NCBI RefSeq assembly: GCF_016461715.1
Contig: NZ_JAEMUI010000002.1
Coordinates: forward strand, 62,001 to 126,000
Length of the DNA stretch: 64,000 nucleotides
Direction: 5' to 3'
DNA from: Marinomonas spartinae
GTDB lineage: Bacteria > Pseudomonadota > Gammaproteobacteria > Pseudomonadales > Marinomonadaceae
Both the position numbers and the translations under genes were made by a program. Shown here one piece after another: positions 1 to 9,086 of the stretch. Below the pieces are notes generated by a model. That model did no database searches. It worked only from the letters and a program-made list of their open reading frames with translations, and was not told the DNA's origin. The first letter of the stretch is position 1, and each line of letters begins with the position of its first letter.

Positions 1-36
1 GCCTAAGGCCTAACGATAAATAAGAAGGGTACAAGT

Positions 37-555
37 ATGAAGGACACGAATGAGCTAGAAGCGATATTGGCACGAGTTGACGCTTTAGAAAGCGACCGCG
101 CGATTCGTGCTTGTATCAATCGTTATATGGATCTATGCGATCACCTAAACCCAGCGACTCCATTGGATGAATTAGGTAACTTGTTTACCGAAGACGCTAA
201 GTGGGAAGGCAAGGGGGCTCGCTATTCGAAAAGCTTCGGTGGCTATGAAGGTCGTGATGCCATTGTCGCTATGTTGTCGAAATACACCGTTGAACCTGCG
301 CATTTTTCGCTAAACGTGCATTACCTGTCATCTGAAGTGATTCGTGTGGATGGCGATAAGGCTTTTGGCAGCTGGAACATGATTCAAGTATCCAGCTTTA
401 GTGCAGGGGGGTCTCATCTCAACAGTGCTCGTTTGAGCGTGTCGTTTCGACGTGATAACGGTGTATGGCGAATGGCGCATTTTCAAACAGAGAATCTGTT
501 TAGCCGTCCGGTATCGGATTGGAATGATGATGCCACATTGCCTGTACCTAAATAA
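37..555 (+). CDS. iacI: IacI-like SnoaL/NTF2-fold protein
   Basis: A 172-residue protein with the look of the SnoaL/NTF2 fold: a helical N-terminus (about residues 8-35), a tryptophan-containing segment after FTEDAKW, then strands ending in WRMAHFQTENLF. It lies directly upstream of the Rieske alpha gene, as iacI does in described iac (indole-3-acetate catabolism) clusters. The name comes mainly from that position. Its biochemical step is not known to me; the fold suggests a small-molecule isomerase, hydratase or accessory role. An AAGAAGGG ribosome site precedes the ATG. iacA and iacB would lie further upstream, outside the window. Confidence 0.75.
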   Translation: MKDTNELEAILARVDALESDRAIRACINRYMDLCDHLNPATPLDELGNLFTEDAKWEGKGARYSKSFGGYEGRDAIVAMLSKYTVEPAHFSLNVHYLSSEVIRVDGDKAFGSWNMIQVSSFSAGGSHLNSARLSVSFRRDNGVWRMAHFQTENLFSRPVSDWNDDATLPVPK

Positions 556-608
556 GCTGGTGCGAAAGCGATAGGGTCGATGTCTAAAAGATTAAAGAGA
601 GAAAGAAG

Positions 609-1898
609 ATGAGTGAATTAATTGCGTTGAAAAATATCAGTCAAAAAGCGGCAGATATGGTTGAAGAGGGTCGCGTCCACAAAGCGTTGTATTCAGACCC
701 AGAAATCTTTGAAGAAGAACTGGATAAAGTGTTCCAAAACACCTGGGTCTTCATTGGTCACGAAAGTGAAGTGCCAGAAGCGGGCAGCTTTAAAACGTCT
801 TTTGTTGGTCGTCATCCTGTTATCTTGAGCCGCGACCGTAAAATGAACCTCCATGTTTTGTTGAACCGCTGTCGTCACCGTGGTGCAACCGTGTGTGAAG
901 GCCGTAAAGGTAAAACGAAAGCTTTCACCTGCCCATATCATGGCTGGGGTTACGGCTTAGATGGTGGTTTGCGTGCGATTCCGAAAGCAGAAGAATACGA
1001 AGGGGTTCTTGATAAAAACGATTTGCCACTAGAAAGTTTGCGTCATGAGTCGTACCAAGGTTTGGTTTTTGCGACCTTTAAAAGCGACATTGAGCCACTA
1101 GAAGATTTCTTGGGCGGCGCGAAAAAATGGATCGACCTGTTTGTTAAACAAGGTGGCGGTTACCCATTGAAAGTGTTGGGCGAGCATCGCTTTAATTTCC
1201 CTGGTAACTGGAAAATCCAGCTTGAAAACACAACGGATGCTTACCATTTTCCAATCATCCATAAGTCATTTATTAGCTCGTTGGATAATGCCACTGCGGA
1301 CATTTTTGATTTCCTAGATGGCGACGGTTTCGTTGAGGATTTGGGGCATGGTCACAGTGTCATGGTAATGATTCCTGACTTAGTGGATTTAGAGGCGGAT
1401 TTGGATCAGCCGATTCCAGAGCGCTTTGAAGATCTTGCACAGGCGTTGCGTGATGAAGGTCAAGACGAAGAACAAGTGAAACGCCTTGTACGTGCTGCCC
1501 ATGGCACAGGCTTTAACTTGAACTTATTCCCGAACGTGTCTTGTTCAATGGCGTTTTTCCGCGTCTTACGTCCCGTTAGCGTTGGGGTAACAGAGATTCA
1601 ACACGTCGCTATTGGTGGTGAAGGTGCTCCGGCGCCCTTTAACCGTAAGCGTATGCGTTTACATGAGCATTTCCAAGGACCTATGGGCTTCGGTACTCCA
1701 GATGATGGTGAAGCCTGGGAGCGTGTTCAAAAAGGATCAATGGCGGGTAAAGATGGCTGGATTCTCGTTAACCGCGGTATGGAGAATTTACATACATCTC
1801 CAGATGGTAATGTCGCTGGTGCTGTGTGTTCTGAAACAGGCATGCGCGGTGCGTATCAAAAATACAAGCAAATGATGGCCGCCGAAGGGGAGAAATAA
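609..1898 (+). CDS. iacC: Rieske dioxygenase alpha subunit, IacC-like
   Basis: Large, catalytic subunit of an aromatic-ring-hydroxylating dioxygenase (429 residues, usual length). The Rieske 2Fe-2S ligands are visible as C88-x-H90 and C108-x2-H111 (CRHRG and CPYHGW). The mononuclear iron site is seen in ENTTDAYHFPIIH, with D210 bridging and H213 and H218 as ligands. Together with the beta subunit and the reductase at 3258-4211 it would use O2 and NAD(P)H. In the iac pathway this enzyme acts late, towards catechol. An AGAGAGAAAGAAG purine tract precedes the ATG. The beta gene starts two bases after its stop, so they are co-translated. Confidence 0.85.
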   Translation: MSELIALKNISQKAADMVEEGRVHKALYSDPEIFEEELDKVFQNTWVFIGHESEVPEAGSFKTSFVGRHPVILSRDRKMNLHVLLNRCRHRGATVCEGRKGKTKAFTCPYHGWGYGLDGGLRAIPKAEEYEGVLDKNDLPLESLRHESYQGLVFATFKSDIEPLEDFLGGAKKWIDLFVKQGGGYPLKVLGEHRFNFPGNWKIQLENTTDAYHFPIIHKSFISSLDNATADIFDFLDGDGFVEDLGHGHSVMVMIPDLVDLEADLDQPIPERFEDLAQALRDEGQDEEQVKRLVRAAHGTGFNLNLFPNVSCSMAFFRVLRPVSVGVTEIQHVAIGGEGAPAPFNRKRMRLHEHFQGPMGFGTPDDGEAWERVQKGSMAGKDGWILVNRGMENLHTSPDGNVAGAVCSETGMRGAYQKYKQMMAAEGEK

Positions 1899-1899
1899 G

Positions 1900-2382
1900 A
1901 TGGCAATTAATACAGACCTGCTTAATAAGGCAACGGCGTTTATTTGGCACGAAGCTGATTTGTTAGATCACAAAGAATATCAAGAATGGTTGTCTCTTTG
2001 GGATAAGAACGGTTTATACATTGTACCGACCGACAACAATGAAACGGATTATGAAAACACCTTGAACCTAGCGTTAGATGATGCCGATATGCGTCGTATG
2101 CGTGTGGCTCGTTTGGAGAGTGGTGAGTCTGTGTCGGCTAGTTCGGTCAGCGGTACGGTTCGTATGGTATCCCGAGTGCGTATCTTGGAAGAAACAGCAG
2201 ACTACGTAGTTGTGCGCTGTGCAATGACATTAAATGAATTGCGTCACGGTAATCTCGTGTCATACCCAGCTGATTTAGAGTATCGCTTAAAACCAACCGC
2301 TGACGGTTTTTTGATTGCTCGTAAAGTGGTCAAACTGATGCATGCTGACGGCTTCTTACGTACAGTAAGTTTCATCTTTTAA
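1900..2382 (+). CDS. iacD: Rieske dioxygenase beta subunit, IacD-like
   Basis: The 160-residue small subunit of a ring-hydroxylating dioxygenase (PF00866-type, NTF2-like fold). It begins with a helix containing IWHEADLLDHKEYQEWL and shows the typical D-M-R-R-M-R-V-A-R-L stretch near residue 65. Beta subunits have a structural role and stabilise the alpha3-beta3 hexamer. The start lies one base after the alpha stop codon, and the ribosome site (AAGGGGAG) is inside the alpha 3' end. The pairing with the alpha subunit is direct evidence; the substrate is inferred from the cluster. Confidence 0.85.
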   Translation: MAINTDLLNKATAFIWHEADLLDHKEYQEWLSLWDKNGLYIVPTDNNETDYENTLNLALDDADMRRMRVARLESGESVSASSVSGTVRMVSRVRILEETADYVVVRCAMTLNELRHGNLVSYPADLEYRLKPTADGFLIARKVVKLMHADGFLRTVSFIF

Positions 2383-2415
2383 CGGTCTTTGATGACCCAA
2401 AAAGAGGGCGAAATA

Positions 2416-3171
2416 ATGTCTCAATTTACACAATCAAACGTGGCACTGGTAACCGGTGCCGCGCAAGGACTTGGATTTCATATTGCATCACGTTTGTATA
2501 CGGCGGGTTTTTGTGTGGTATTGACCGATGCCAATGTTGAAGCGGCTAAATCCGCTGCGCTTTCTCTTGATCCAGAAGGGAAAAACGCCATTGCTTGCGA
2601 GTTAAATATTGCTAAGAAGTCCGATTTCGAAAATGCACTGAAGTTTGCTCAGGCTGAGTTTGGTGCATTGCATGTGTTGGTCAATAACGCGGCGGTAACG
2701 AAAGCCACGCCAGTGATGGATATTTCCCCAGAAGAGTTTAATGAGGTGGTGAATATCAATCTTGGCGGTGTGTTTATTGGTTGTCAGGTGATGGGTAAAC
2801 ACATGGCTGAACAAGGCTATGGCCGTATCATCAACATGGCGTCTTTGGCTGGGCAAAATGGAGGCACTTCAACGGGTGCCCATTATGCCGCTTCCAAAGG
2901 CGGTATTTTGACGGTAACCAAAGTCTTTGCCAAAGAACTGGCTAGCAAGGGGGTAACCGTTAATGCCATAGCGCCTGGCCCGATTGATTCGCCGATGGTG
3001 ACCGCTTTGGTACCAGAAGAGCGCTTGCCAACCTTGTTGGGTGCGATTCCTGTTGGTCAACTAGGTGATGCGGACTTTATTGGTGACATGGTCGTGCAAT
3101 TTGCTCGTCCAGAAGCCTACTTCACCACCGGAACAACATGGGATGTCAATGGCGGTTTGTTTATGCGTTAA
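2416..3171 (+). CDS. iacE: Short-chain dehydrogenase/reductase, IacE-like
   Basis: A classical SDR of 251 residues. The nucleotide-binding motif TGAAQGLG is at residues 13-20, the NNAAV structural motif at about 90-94, and the catalytic set is S143, Y157 and K161 (YAASK). I chose the ATG at 2416 because GAGGG stands just upstream; an earlier ATG at 2389 lacks such a site. In published iac work the IacE reductase acts with IacA in making dioxindole-3-acetate from indole-3-acetate. Here that role is inferred from gene order. The C-terminus TTGTTWDVNGGLFMR is the normal SDR end. Confidence 0.8.
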   Translation: MSQFTQSNVALVTGAAQGLGFHIASRLYTAGFCVVLTDANVEAAKSAALSLDPEGKNAIACELNIAKKSDFENALKFAQAEFGALHVLVNNAAVTKATPVMDISPEEFNEVVNINLGGVFIGCQVMGKHMAEQGYGRIINMASLAGQNGGTSTGAHYAASKGGILTVTKVFAKELASKGVTVNAIAPGPIDSPMVTALVPEERLPTLLGAIPVGQLGDADFIGDMVVQFARPEAYFTTGTTWDVNGGLFMR

Positions 3172-3257
3172 GCGGCGTTGTCTGCTTAACGAGTTTTATT
3201 TGAGTTATGTTTGTGAACCAGGGTCCCGACTTCGGCCTGGGTCGGGAGGAGAGTTGC

Positions 3258-4211
3258 ATGTCTGAAACATTATTGAAAGTCGTTGTTCGTAAACGAGAAA
3301 ACCACACTGACGGTGTGATGGCTTTAGAGCTTGCGAGCCTCAATGGTGAGGCATTGCCAGCTTTTGAGGCCGGTGCACATGTTGATGTGCATTTAGGTGA
3401 TGATCTGATTCGTCAGTATTCGCTGTGTAGTGACCCTGCAGACACCAGTGCATATCGTTTAGGTATTTTAAAAGATCCGAACTCCCGTGGCGGGTCGGTG
3501 GCAGCTCATCTTAATTTGCAAGAGGGCTCCGAGCTAACCATTGGGATGCCACTTAACCACTTCCCATTAGAGAAAAGTGCTAAGCGTTCTATCTTGATTG
3601 GTGGCGGTATCGGAATCACGCCGATGATTGCGATGGCGTATTCTTTGAAGGCAGAAGGCAAGGCGTTTGAATTGCATTATTGCAGTCGTTCGCCTGAAAC
3701 AAGTGGTTTCCTTGATGAATTAGCGTCTTGTTCATTCTCCAATCATGTTGATTTACATTTTGATTCTGAAGATCAGCGCTTGGATTTGGAAACGGTTTTG
3801 AAAGACGCAGATGCAGGCACTCATCTTTATGTTTGTGGTCCAAACGGTTTTATGGATTGGGTGATTAGTACAGCGAAAAATCTCGGGATGGCTGATAGCA
3901 ACGTACACAAAGAGTTTTTTAACGTGGAAGTTGAAACAGGTGGTGCAAGCTTTGAAGTCGTTGCTGAGCAAAGTGGCATTACGGTACGAGTTGGCGAAAA
4001 CGAAAGTATTGCTGATGCACTAAAAGCGGCTGGCGTGAAAGTGAAAGTTTCCTGTGAGCAGGGGACATGTGGCACTTGTCTTTGCGATGTGCTTGAAGGC
4101 ACGCCAGAGCACCGTGATGTTTACCTGACGGAAGAAGAGAAAGAAGACAATGACCAAATTACTTTGTGTTGTTCTCGTTCACTTTCTCCTCGACTTGTCC
4201 TCGATATTTAA
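3258..4211 (+). CDS. iacF: Flavin/2Fe-2S dioxygenase reductase, IacF-like
   Basis: Single-component electron-transfer reductase (317 residues) of the phthalate-dioxygenase-reductase/VanB type. Domains in order: flavin-binding barrel with RQYSLCSDP near residue 55, NAD(P) domain with GGIGITPM near 117 and CGPNGFMDW near 194, and a C-terminal plant-type ferredoxin domain with the C-x4-C-x2-C pattern in CEQGTCGTC and a last cysteine in LCCSRS. It would pass electrons from NAD(P)H to the Rieske centre of IacCD. The start at 3258 follows the strong GGGAGGAG site; an in-frame ATG at 3207 has none. The 86-base gap to iacE contains a GC-rich inverted repeat around 3221-3245. Confidence 0.82.
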   Translation: MSETLLKVVVRKRENHTDGVMALELASLNGEALPAFEAGAHVDVHLGDDLIRQYSLCSDPADTSAYRLGILKDPNSRGGSVAAHLNLQEGSELTIGMPLNHFPLEKSAKRSILIGGGIGITPMIAMAYSLKAEGKAFELHYCSRSPETSGFLDELASCSFSNHVDLHFDSEDQRLDLETVLKDADAGTHLYVCGPNGFMDWVISTAKNLGMADSNVHKEFFNVEVETGGASFEVVAEQSGITVRVGENESIADALKAAGVKVKVSCEQGTCGTCLCDVLEGTPEHRDVYLTEEEKEDNDQITLCCSRSLSPRLVLDI

Positions 4212-4239
4212 TATCCCCTGATAAGGGAAGGAGAATACC

Positions 4240-4743
4240 ATGATTGATACAAAACTATTCCGCGATGGCATGTCTATGCTGGGTGGTGCCGTGTCCGTGA
4301 TCACTACCGATGGTGAAGCTGGACGTTTTGGTTTTACAGCAACTGCTGTAACCAGTGTGACAGATGAGCCACCGACTTTGTTGGTGTGTATGAATCGTAA
4401 CTCATTCGCTAATCCTCACTTTAAAAAGAACGCAGTATTGTGTGTGAACGTATTGCAAAGTCACCATCAAGATGTTTCTTGGGATTTTGCCAACCGTGAT
4501 TTAACCAGTGAAGAGCGCTTTGCTAAGCATCAATGGACAACGCTTACAACGGGCGCACCTGCATTGGATGAGGCCTTGGTTAGTTTTGATTGCGAAATCC
4601 ATGAAAGCCATGAAATTGGCTCTCACAATGTCTTTTATTGCCGTGTGAAAGACGCAAAAGTCGGCACGGATGGTCAAGGCTTAGTGTATTTCAACCGAGC
4701 TTACCACTGCTTAAATGAGCAATCTGTGGCTCAAGCAAAGTAA
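4240..4743 (+). CDS. iacG: Flavin reductase, IacG-like
   Basis: NAD(P)H:flavin oxidoreductase of the HpaC/RutF family (167 residues). The opening FRDGMSMLGGAVSVITTDGEAGRFGFTATAVTSV region, the S-x-x-P-P-T-L-L-V-C-M-N motif and the SHEIGSHNVFYCRV segment are typical. It supplies reduced flavin to a partner monooxygenase; in iac clusters that partner is IacA, which would lie upstream of this window. An AAGGAGA site lies 5-10 bases before the ATG, 28 bases after iacF. The family call is firm and the pathway role is by context. Confidence 0.82.
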   Translation: MIDTKLFRDGMSMLGGAVSVITTDGEAGRFGFTATAVTSVTDEPPTLLVCMNRNSFANPHFKKNAVLCVNVLQSHHQDVSWDFANRDLTSEERFAKHQWTTLTTGAPALDEALVSFDCEIHESHEIGSHNVFYCRVKDAKVGTDGQGLVYFNRAYHCLNEQSVAQAK

Positions 4744-4770
4744 TCCGTAGAAAGACTGTGCTTGCTCACT

Positions 4771-4975
4771 ATCGATTACCTGCTTTATGTGAGCAATCAT
4801 AAGGATCGTCAGCTTGATGGTGCCTTGCCTTCCTTCAGCGCTCTACCTGCCATTATCCATGCGATGGATGGTGAAATAGACATATTGTAAGACAGAGGCT
4901 TTCGTCGTCGCAGCAATACAGTGAAAGTCATCTTGGCGCGCAGGGCGTGATGTTAGGTCGAGCCACTTTATTTAC
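4771..4975 (+). pseudogene. Remnant of FMN-dependent alpha-hydroxy-acid dehydrogenase
   Basis: No intact gene lies between iacG and iacH, but this stretch still reads as the C-terminal FMN-binding part of an LldD/lactate-oxidase family enzyme. In the frame of base 4789 it gives VSNHKDRQLDGALPSF, matching the family's VSNHGGRQLDGAPS region. It then gives SALPAIIHAMDGEIDIL followed by a TAA stop and DRGFRRR, matching the family's LDGGVRRG. A frame change near 4935 restores GAQGVMLGRATL, matching ALGA-x-AVxxGRP. The stop codon, the frame change and the missing N-terminal two-thirds make it a pseudogene. Confidence 0.8.
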
Positions 4976-5025
4976 TCTAATGAGATTTTAAATTCTTTTT
5001 TACAACACGAGTAGGCAGTTTATTT

Positions 5026-6315
5026 ATGAATAAGAGCATTGATGTAAATGAAATGGGCTTGTGCCAAATGCTACGCGCCATAGAAGAAGGGGATTGCACT
5101 ACCGAAGCGATCATTCACGCTTGTTTTGATCGCATAGAAGCCCGTGAGTCTGAGGTAGGGGCTTGGCAAAAGAAGCGCACTCGTGATGAATACCTTGCTT
5201 ATTATCGAGCTGATAAAGCCTTCTTTGATGCCAGTTTATTAAAAGGGCTGCCATTGGGGGTGAAGGACATTATTGATACCGAGGAAATGCCAACGGAAAT
5301 GGGTTCATCGATTCATGCTGGCCGACAGCCAGTTGAAGACGCAACCTGTGTCGCCTTAATTCGTGCTGCGGGTGGCATAGTGTTAGGGAAAACCGTTACG
5401 ACAGAATTTGCTTATTTCAAACCGGGAAAAACCAAAAATCCTGCGGATTTAGAACGTACACCGGGTGGTTCATCAAGTGGTTCTGCTGCAGCCATTGCCG
5501 ACAACATGGTGCCAATGGCGTTGGGTTCTCAAACTGCTGCGTCGGTGATTCGTCCTGCTGCTTATTGTGGTGCTATTGGTTACGTAGGAAGTCGTGGCGA
5601 ATTTTCATTACGTGGTGGCCAGCCATTGGCGCAGTCGCTCGATTCGCTGGGGCTGTTTGCGCGTAATGTTGAAGATATTCAGCTACTGCGTGCGATCTTG
5701 TTGCGTCAGCCTGCTTCTATTAAAGCAAGTGAATCAATAGCGCCAAAATGCGTGTTGGTTTGTCGTGGTGAATTGGTCGGTGAGACGTCACCAGCGATGG
5801 AAAGTGCTACACAAAAGGCTGTAGATAAGCTCAAGGCGCAAGGCGTCAAAGTGGTTGAGTTGGATGCTGCTAATCGCATAAAAGACATGGTGAACCACCA
5901 TATTAATATCATGGCCTGGGAAGTGTGTCGTAACTTAGTGATAGAATCCTTTCAGCCGAACCAACTAAGCGACCCATTAGCCACTTTGATGGAACAAGGT
6001 CTTACTATGGATCGTTCAAGTTATGTCGCGTCATTGGAGGCGGTGCAAGCGTGTCGAGATTGGTTATGGCGTTATGTGCCAAAGGCTGATGCCATCTTAG
6101 CGCCTGCTGCACCAGATATCGCACCGCTAGGTCATGCTGCCACTGGGGCACCACACATGAGCCGTCCTTGGCAAGCTATGGGGCTTCCTGTGATTAACGT
6201 ACCGGGCATGAAAGATGAAAATGGCATCCCTTTAGGATTGCAGCTTATCGGTAAAGTACGTGAAGACGATGACCTATTGAGCCATGCTAGCTGGTTCAAA
6301 GAACTGTTAAATTAA
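5026..6315 (+). CDS. iacH: Amidase, IacH-like
   Basis: Amidase-signature enzyme of 429 residues. The Ser-cisSer-Lys triad is seen as K80 (PLGVKDIID), S149 (PGGSSSG) and S173 (GSQTAASVIRPA). The spacing of 24 between the two serines is normal for the family. In iac clusters the amidase IacH is a conserved member, thought to hydrolyse an amide or ring-opened intermediate. Here it is separated from iacG by 282 bases of decayed coding sequence, so it may depend on read-through or on its own promoter; I see no clear promoter. No strong terminator follows, only a weak AATAAG/CTTATT hairpin near 6333-6349. Confidence 0.8.
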   Translation: MNKSIDVNEMGLCQMLRAIEEGDCTTEAIIHACFDRIEARESEVGAWQKKRTRDEYLAYYRADKAFFDASLLKGLPLGVKDIIDTEEMPTEMGSSIHAGRQPVEDATCVALIRAAGGIVLGKTVTTEFAYFKPGKTKNPADLERTPGGSSSGSAAAIADNMVPMALGSQTAASVIRPAAYCGAIGYVGSRGEFSLRGGQPLAQSLDSLGLFARNVEDIQLLRAILLRQPASIKASESIAPKCVLVCRGELVGETSPAMESATQKAVDKLKAQGVKVVELDAANRIKDMVNHHINIMAWEVCRNLVIESFQPNQLSDPLATLMEQGLTMDRSSYVASLEAVQACRDWLWRYVPKADAILAPAAPDIAPLGHAATGAPHMSRPWQAMGLPVINVPGMKDENGIPLGLQLIGKVREDDDLLSHASWFKELLN

Positions 6316-6525
6316 GTCGTCTTGCTCTGATAATAAGTGTGGCTTATTCGATTTATGCTATCTAATGAATAGGGGTGCTAAACTTATGGTTACTTTTCAC
6401 CATAGTAATACGAGTTTTAGTGTCCTTGTTTAGATCAATATTTCGATAAGGTTTTAATCGTATTAGAGTGTATTGATCTTTTGGGGATAAAAAATAAGCC
6501 GCAAAATGTGATTGAGCGAGCTTAA

Positions 6526-7425
6526 TTACGCTTGGCTTTGTCGCCACTGTCTTGGAGAGACCCCTTTTACTCGTTTAAAGGCACGAGATAGTTGTGATGC
6601 GTCTGAAAATCCCCAGCGATAAGCTACTTCCGTAATTGACAATGGTTGTTTCATTGCATCCGCAGTAAGCATGTCTTCGCAGCATTTTTCGATGCGCATT
6701 TGCAAAATAAATTGTGCTACGCTGAGATTCTCTTCTGAAAAGAGTCGATAGAGTGACCTTTTCGACATATTCATTGCTTTTGCTATATGGTCTGGACTAA
6801 GGTCCTCTTCGGTCAAAAGACGCAATATGTGTCGTTTAGCTCGTTCTTTCATAGAACAAGCTGAATCATTATTTGTATAATCAAGAGAGGGTTTGATTAA
6901 TGCGCTAATGGCGTATTGCATTGCATCGCCATCTTCCTGAAAAGATGGATTTTGGTAATCAGTCGTCGCCAATTGACGTAATATAGTGGATAGCATTTGG
7001 CTACTAGAACGGTTTTGAGCAATTTTGGTGATTCGATTTTGTGCGTGTGTAGAGCATAAGCTGTCAACATAAACTTTTGGTAAGTGCACGGACATTTGCT
7101 CTATTAGGCCTTGAGGATGCATGTCGTAAGGCAGCGAAGAATCAATAAGGGCGATTTCGCCTGGTAGTAATAGATCATTGTTGTTTGACCAAGAAAAACC
7201 CATAGAGCCTTTCTTTTGTAGGATGACAAAATAGTGTTTGTCGTCTTGGCTAGTCGACTTTGAACGGACTATTTTTTCCGCATTGGTTTTGATGTGAACC
7301 ACATCCAAACCGTTATGATTATCCAGTCTCATATTGCCGATAAAAGGGATGTTACGCTGTGGTTGAGTGTCAAAATTGCCGCAAATAGAGTGTACAGAGT
7401 GTTCCCAGTGATCTAAGTCGAGCAT
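6526..7425 (-). CDS. AraC-family regulator, FeaR-like
   Basis: Transcription regulator of 299 residues. The N-terminal half resembles the AraC-binding-like domain of FeaR-type regulators. The C-terminal quarter holds two helix-turn-helix units: LSPDHIAKAMNMSKRSLYRLF and ITEVAYRWGFSDASQLSRAFK, ending GVSPRQWR. FeaR in E. coli controls phenylacetaldehyde dehydrogenase, and here the next gene upstream on the same strand is a FeaB-like dehydrogenase. Control of the dehydrogenase/GMC pair is therefore likely, and possibly of the iac genes. It is convergent with iacH. Confidence 0.82.
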   Translation of the reverse strand: MLDLDHWEHSVHSICGNFDTQPQRNIPFIGNMRLDNHNGLDVVHIKTNAEKIVRSKSTSQDDKHYFVILQKKGSMGFSWSNNNDLLLPGEIALIDSSLPYDMHPQGLIEQMSVHLPKVYVDSLCSTHAQNRITKIAQNRSSSQMLSTILRQLATTDYQNPSFQEDGDAMQYAISALIKPSLDYTNNDSACSMKERAKRHILRLLTEEDLSPDHIAKAMNMSKRSLYRLFSEENLSVAQFILQMRIEKCCEDMLTADAMKQPLSITEVAYRWGFSDASQLSRAFKRVKGVSPRQWRQSQA

Positions 7426-7590
7426 TTCTTTCTCCCATCATGCATGGCTCTCTAGAGATCGACTTATTGATGTATAAGTACCTTAAGAGTCATGCGAATT
7501 TAGTTGAAATATAAACTATTTTAGCAAGTATTGTTCCAACTAAATTCACATGATGTCAAGGTCTAATCTTTTGCAGTTTTCTCCCTGTTT

Positions 7591-9072
7591 TTAGTAGCAC
7601 ATGATCACGGATTTGACTTCGGTGTAGTCATTGATGAATTCACGGCCAAACTCTCGGCCGACACCGGATTGTTTAGTGCCTCCAAATGGCACAGAAGGGT
7701 CAAGGATAGAGTGCATATTGACCCAAACTGTACCAGACTCAATTTTCGGGATCATTCGCATGGCTTGAGATAAGTTATTGGTCCAGATACTGCTGCTTAA
7801 GCCAAATGGCGTATTATTGATTAGATCAATTAACTCTTCCTCGTCTTCATAAGGCATAAAGCTAATGATTGGTCCAAATGTCTCTTCCTGCATTAATGTT
7901 TCATCAACACTGGATGCTTGCACTATCGTAGGCTCAACAAAAAAGCCTTCGCCCTTAATCGCTTTGCCGCCATGTAAGACTCGGCTTTCTTTGTGGGCAA
8001 TTTCTAAGTATTCGCAAACCTTGTTGAATTGCGGTTCGTTGGAGAGAGGACCGAAATAAACACTTTCATCAAGCGGAGAACCAATTTTGGCCTCGCTTAA
8101 TTTTTGCGCGAGTTTAGTCGTTAATTCATCAATGCGAGAGGAGTGAACATAAACACGTTCTGGTGCGGCACATACTTGGCCTTGATGTATGTAACCCAAC
8201 TGAAAAAGCCCGCCGACAACACGATCAATATCCGCATCTTTTAAAACCGCAGCAGTATTTTTACCACCTAGCTCTAAGGTACAGCGAGTCAGATCGGCGG
8301 AAGCTGTTGCGCTAATTTTCTTGCCTGTCGCGACAGAACCGGTAAAAGAGACTTTGCGCACTTTAGAGTGTTGGATAAGTTGTCCACCAACATCGCCTTT
8401 GCCATTTACTATGTTAAGAACACCGTCTGGTACGCCAGCTTCTTTTGCTAATTCAGCAATACGCAGAATAGTCAGCGGCGTGAACTCACTTGGTTTAAGA
8501 ACAATGGTACAACCAGTACAAAGCGCCGCGCCGATTTTCCAACAAGCAATCATGACCGAAAAATTCCAAGGTAAAATACCGGCAACGACGCCAATGGCTT
8601 CTCTGCGAGTGAAAGCACTGTATTCTTCACCTTGCATAGAAGGAAAAGACGGCGTCATGGTTTCGCCGTTTATTTTTGTGCTCCAACCAGCGAAATAACG
8701 CAAGAACATCGCGCTTTGTTGCACTTCAAACATGCGTGAAAGGTGGATGGATTTGCCGCTACACAAGGTTTCTAATTGGGCAATCTCTTCCCCGTTCTGT
8801 TCAATTAAATCCGCTAGTTTATTGAGGATAACGCCACGTGTATAAGGGGATGTTTTCCCCCAAGTGCCTTTAAAGGCTTGATAAGAGGACTCAATGGCGG
8901 CATCGACTTCTTGAGTGGTTGCACTGTGGATTTTGGCAATAACGGCTTCCGTAGAAGGGTTAATAATATCGAAGGTGCTATCGCCAGATGCTTTTGTTTG
9001 ACCAGTAATGAATTGACCATGATCTTGTTTCAAAAAAGCTTGTGTGGCGTCTAATAATGGAATGTCTGACAT
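7591..9072 (-). CDS. Aldehyde dehydrogenase, phenylacetaldehyde type
   Basis: NAD(P)+-dependent aldehyde dehydrogenase of 493 residues with all key residues: N170 in LPWNF, E268 in LELGGKN, and the nucleophile C301 in QGQVCAA. Local stretches such as TRREAIGVVAGILPWNF and QMLSQAMRM-like NLSQAMRM resemble E. coli FeaB as I remember it. It would oxidise an arylacetaldehyde to the acid. With the GMC enzyme 14 bases upstream on the same strand and the iac cluster next door, indole-3-acetaldehyde is a reasonable substrate, but this is inference. Betaine aldehyde is the alternative given the choline-dehydrogenase-like partner. Confidence 0.85.
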   Translation of the reverse strand: MSDIPLLDATQAFLKQDHGQFITGQTKASGDSTFDIINPSTEAVIAKIHSATTQEVDAAIESSYQAFKGTWGKTSPYTRGVILNKLADLIEQNGEEIAQLETLCSGKSIHLSRMFEVQQSAMFLRYFAGWSTKINGETMTPSFPSMQGEEYSAFTRREAIGVVAGILPWNFSVMIACWKIGAALCTGCTIVLKPSEFTPLTILRIAELAKEAGVPDGVLNIVNGKGDVGGQLIQHSKVRKVSFTGSVATGKKISATASADLTRCTLELGGKNTAAVLKDADIDRVVGGLFQLGYIHQGQVCAAPERVYVHSSRIDELTTKLAQKLSEAKIGSPLDESVYFGPLSNEPQFNKVCEYLEIAHKESRVLHGGKAIKGEGFFVEPTIVQASSVDETLMQEETFGPIISFMPYEDEEELIDLINNTPFGLSSSIWTNNLSQAMRMIPKIESGTVWVNMHSILDPSVPFGGTKQSGVGREFGREFINDYTEVKSVIMCY

Positions 9073-9086
9073 AATGTTATTGCTCC

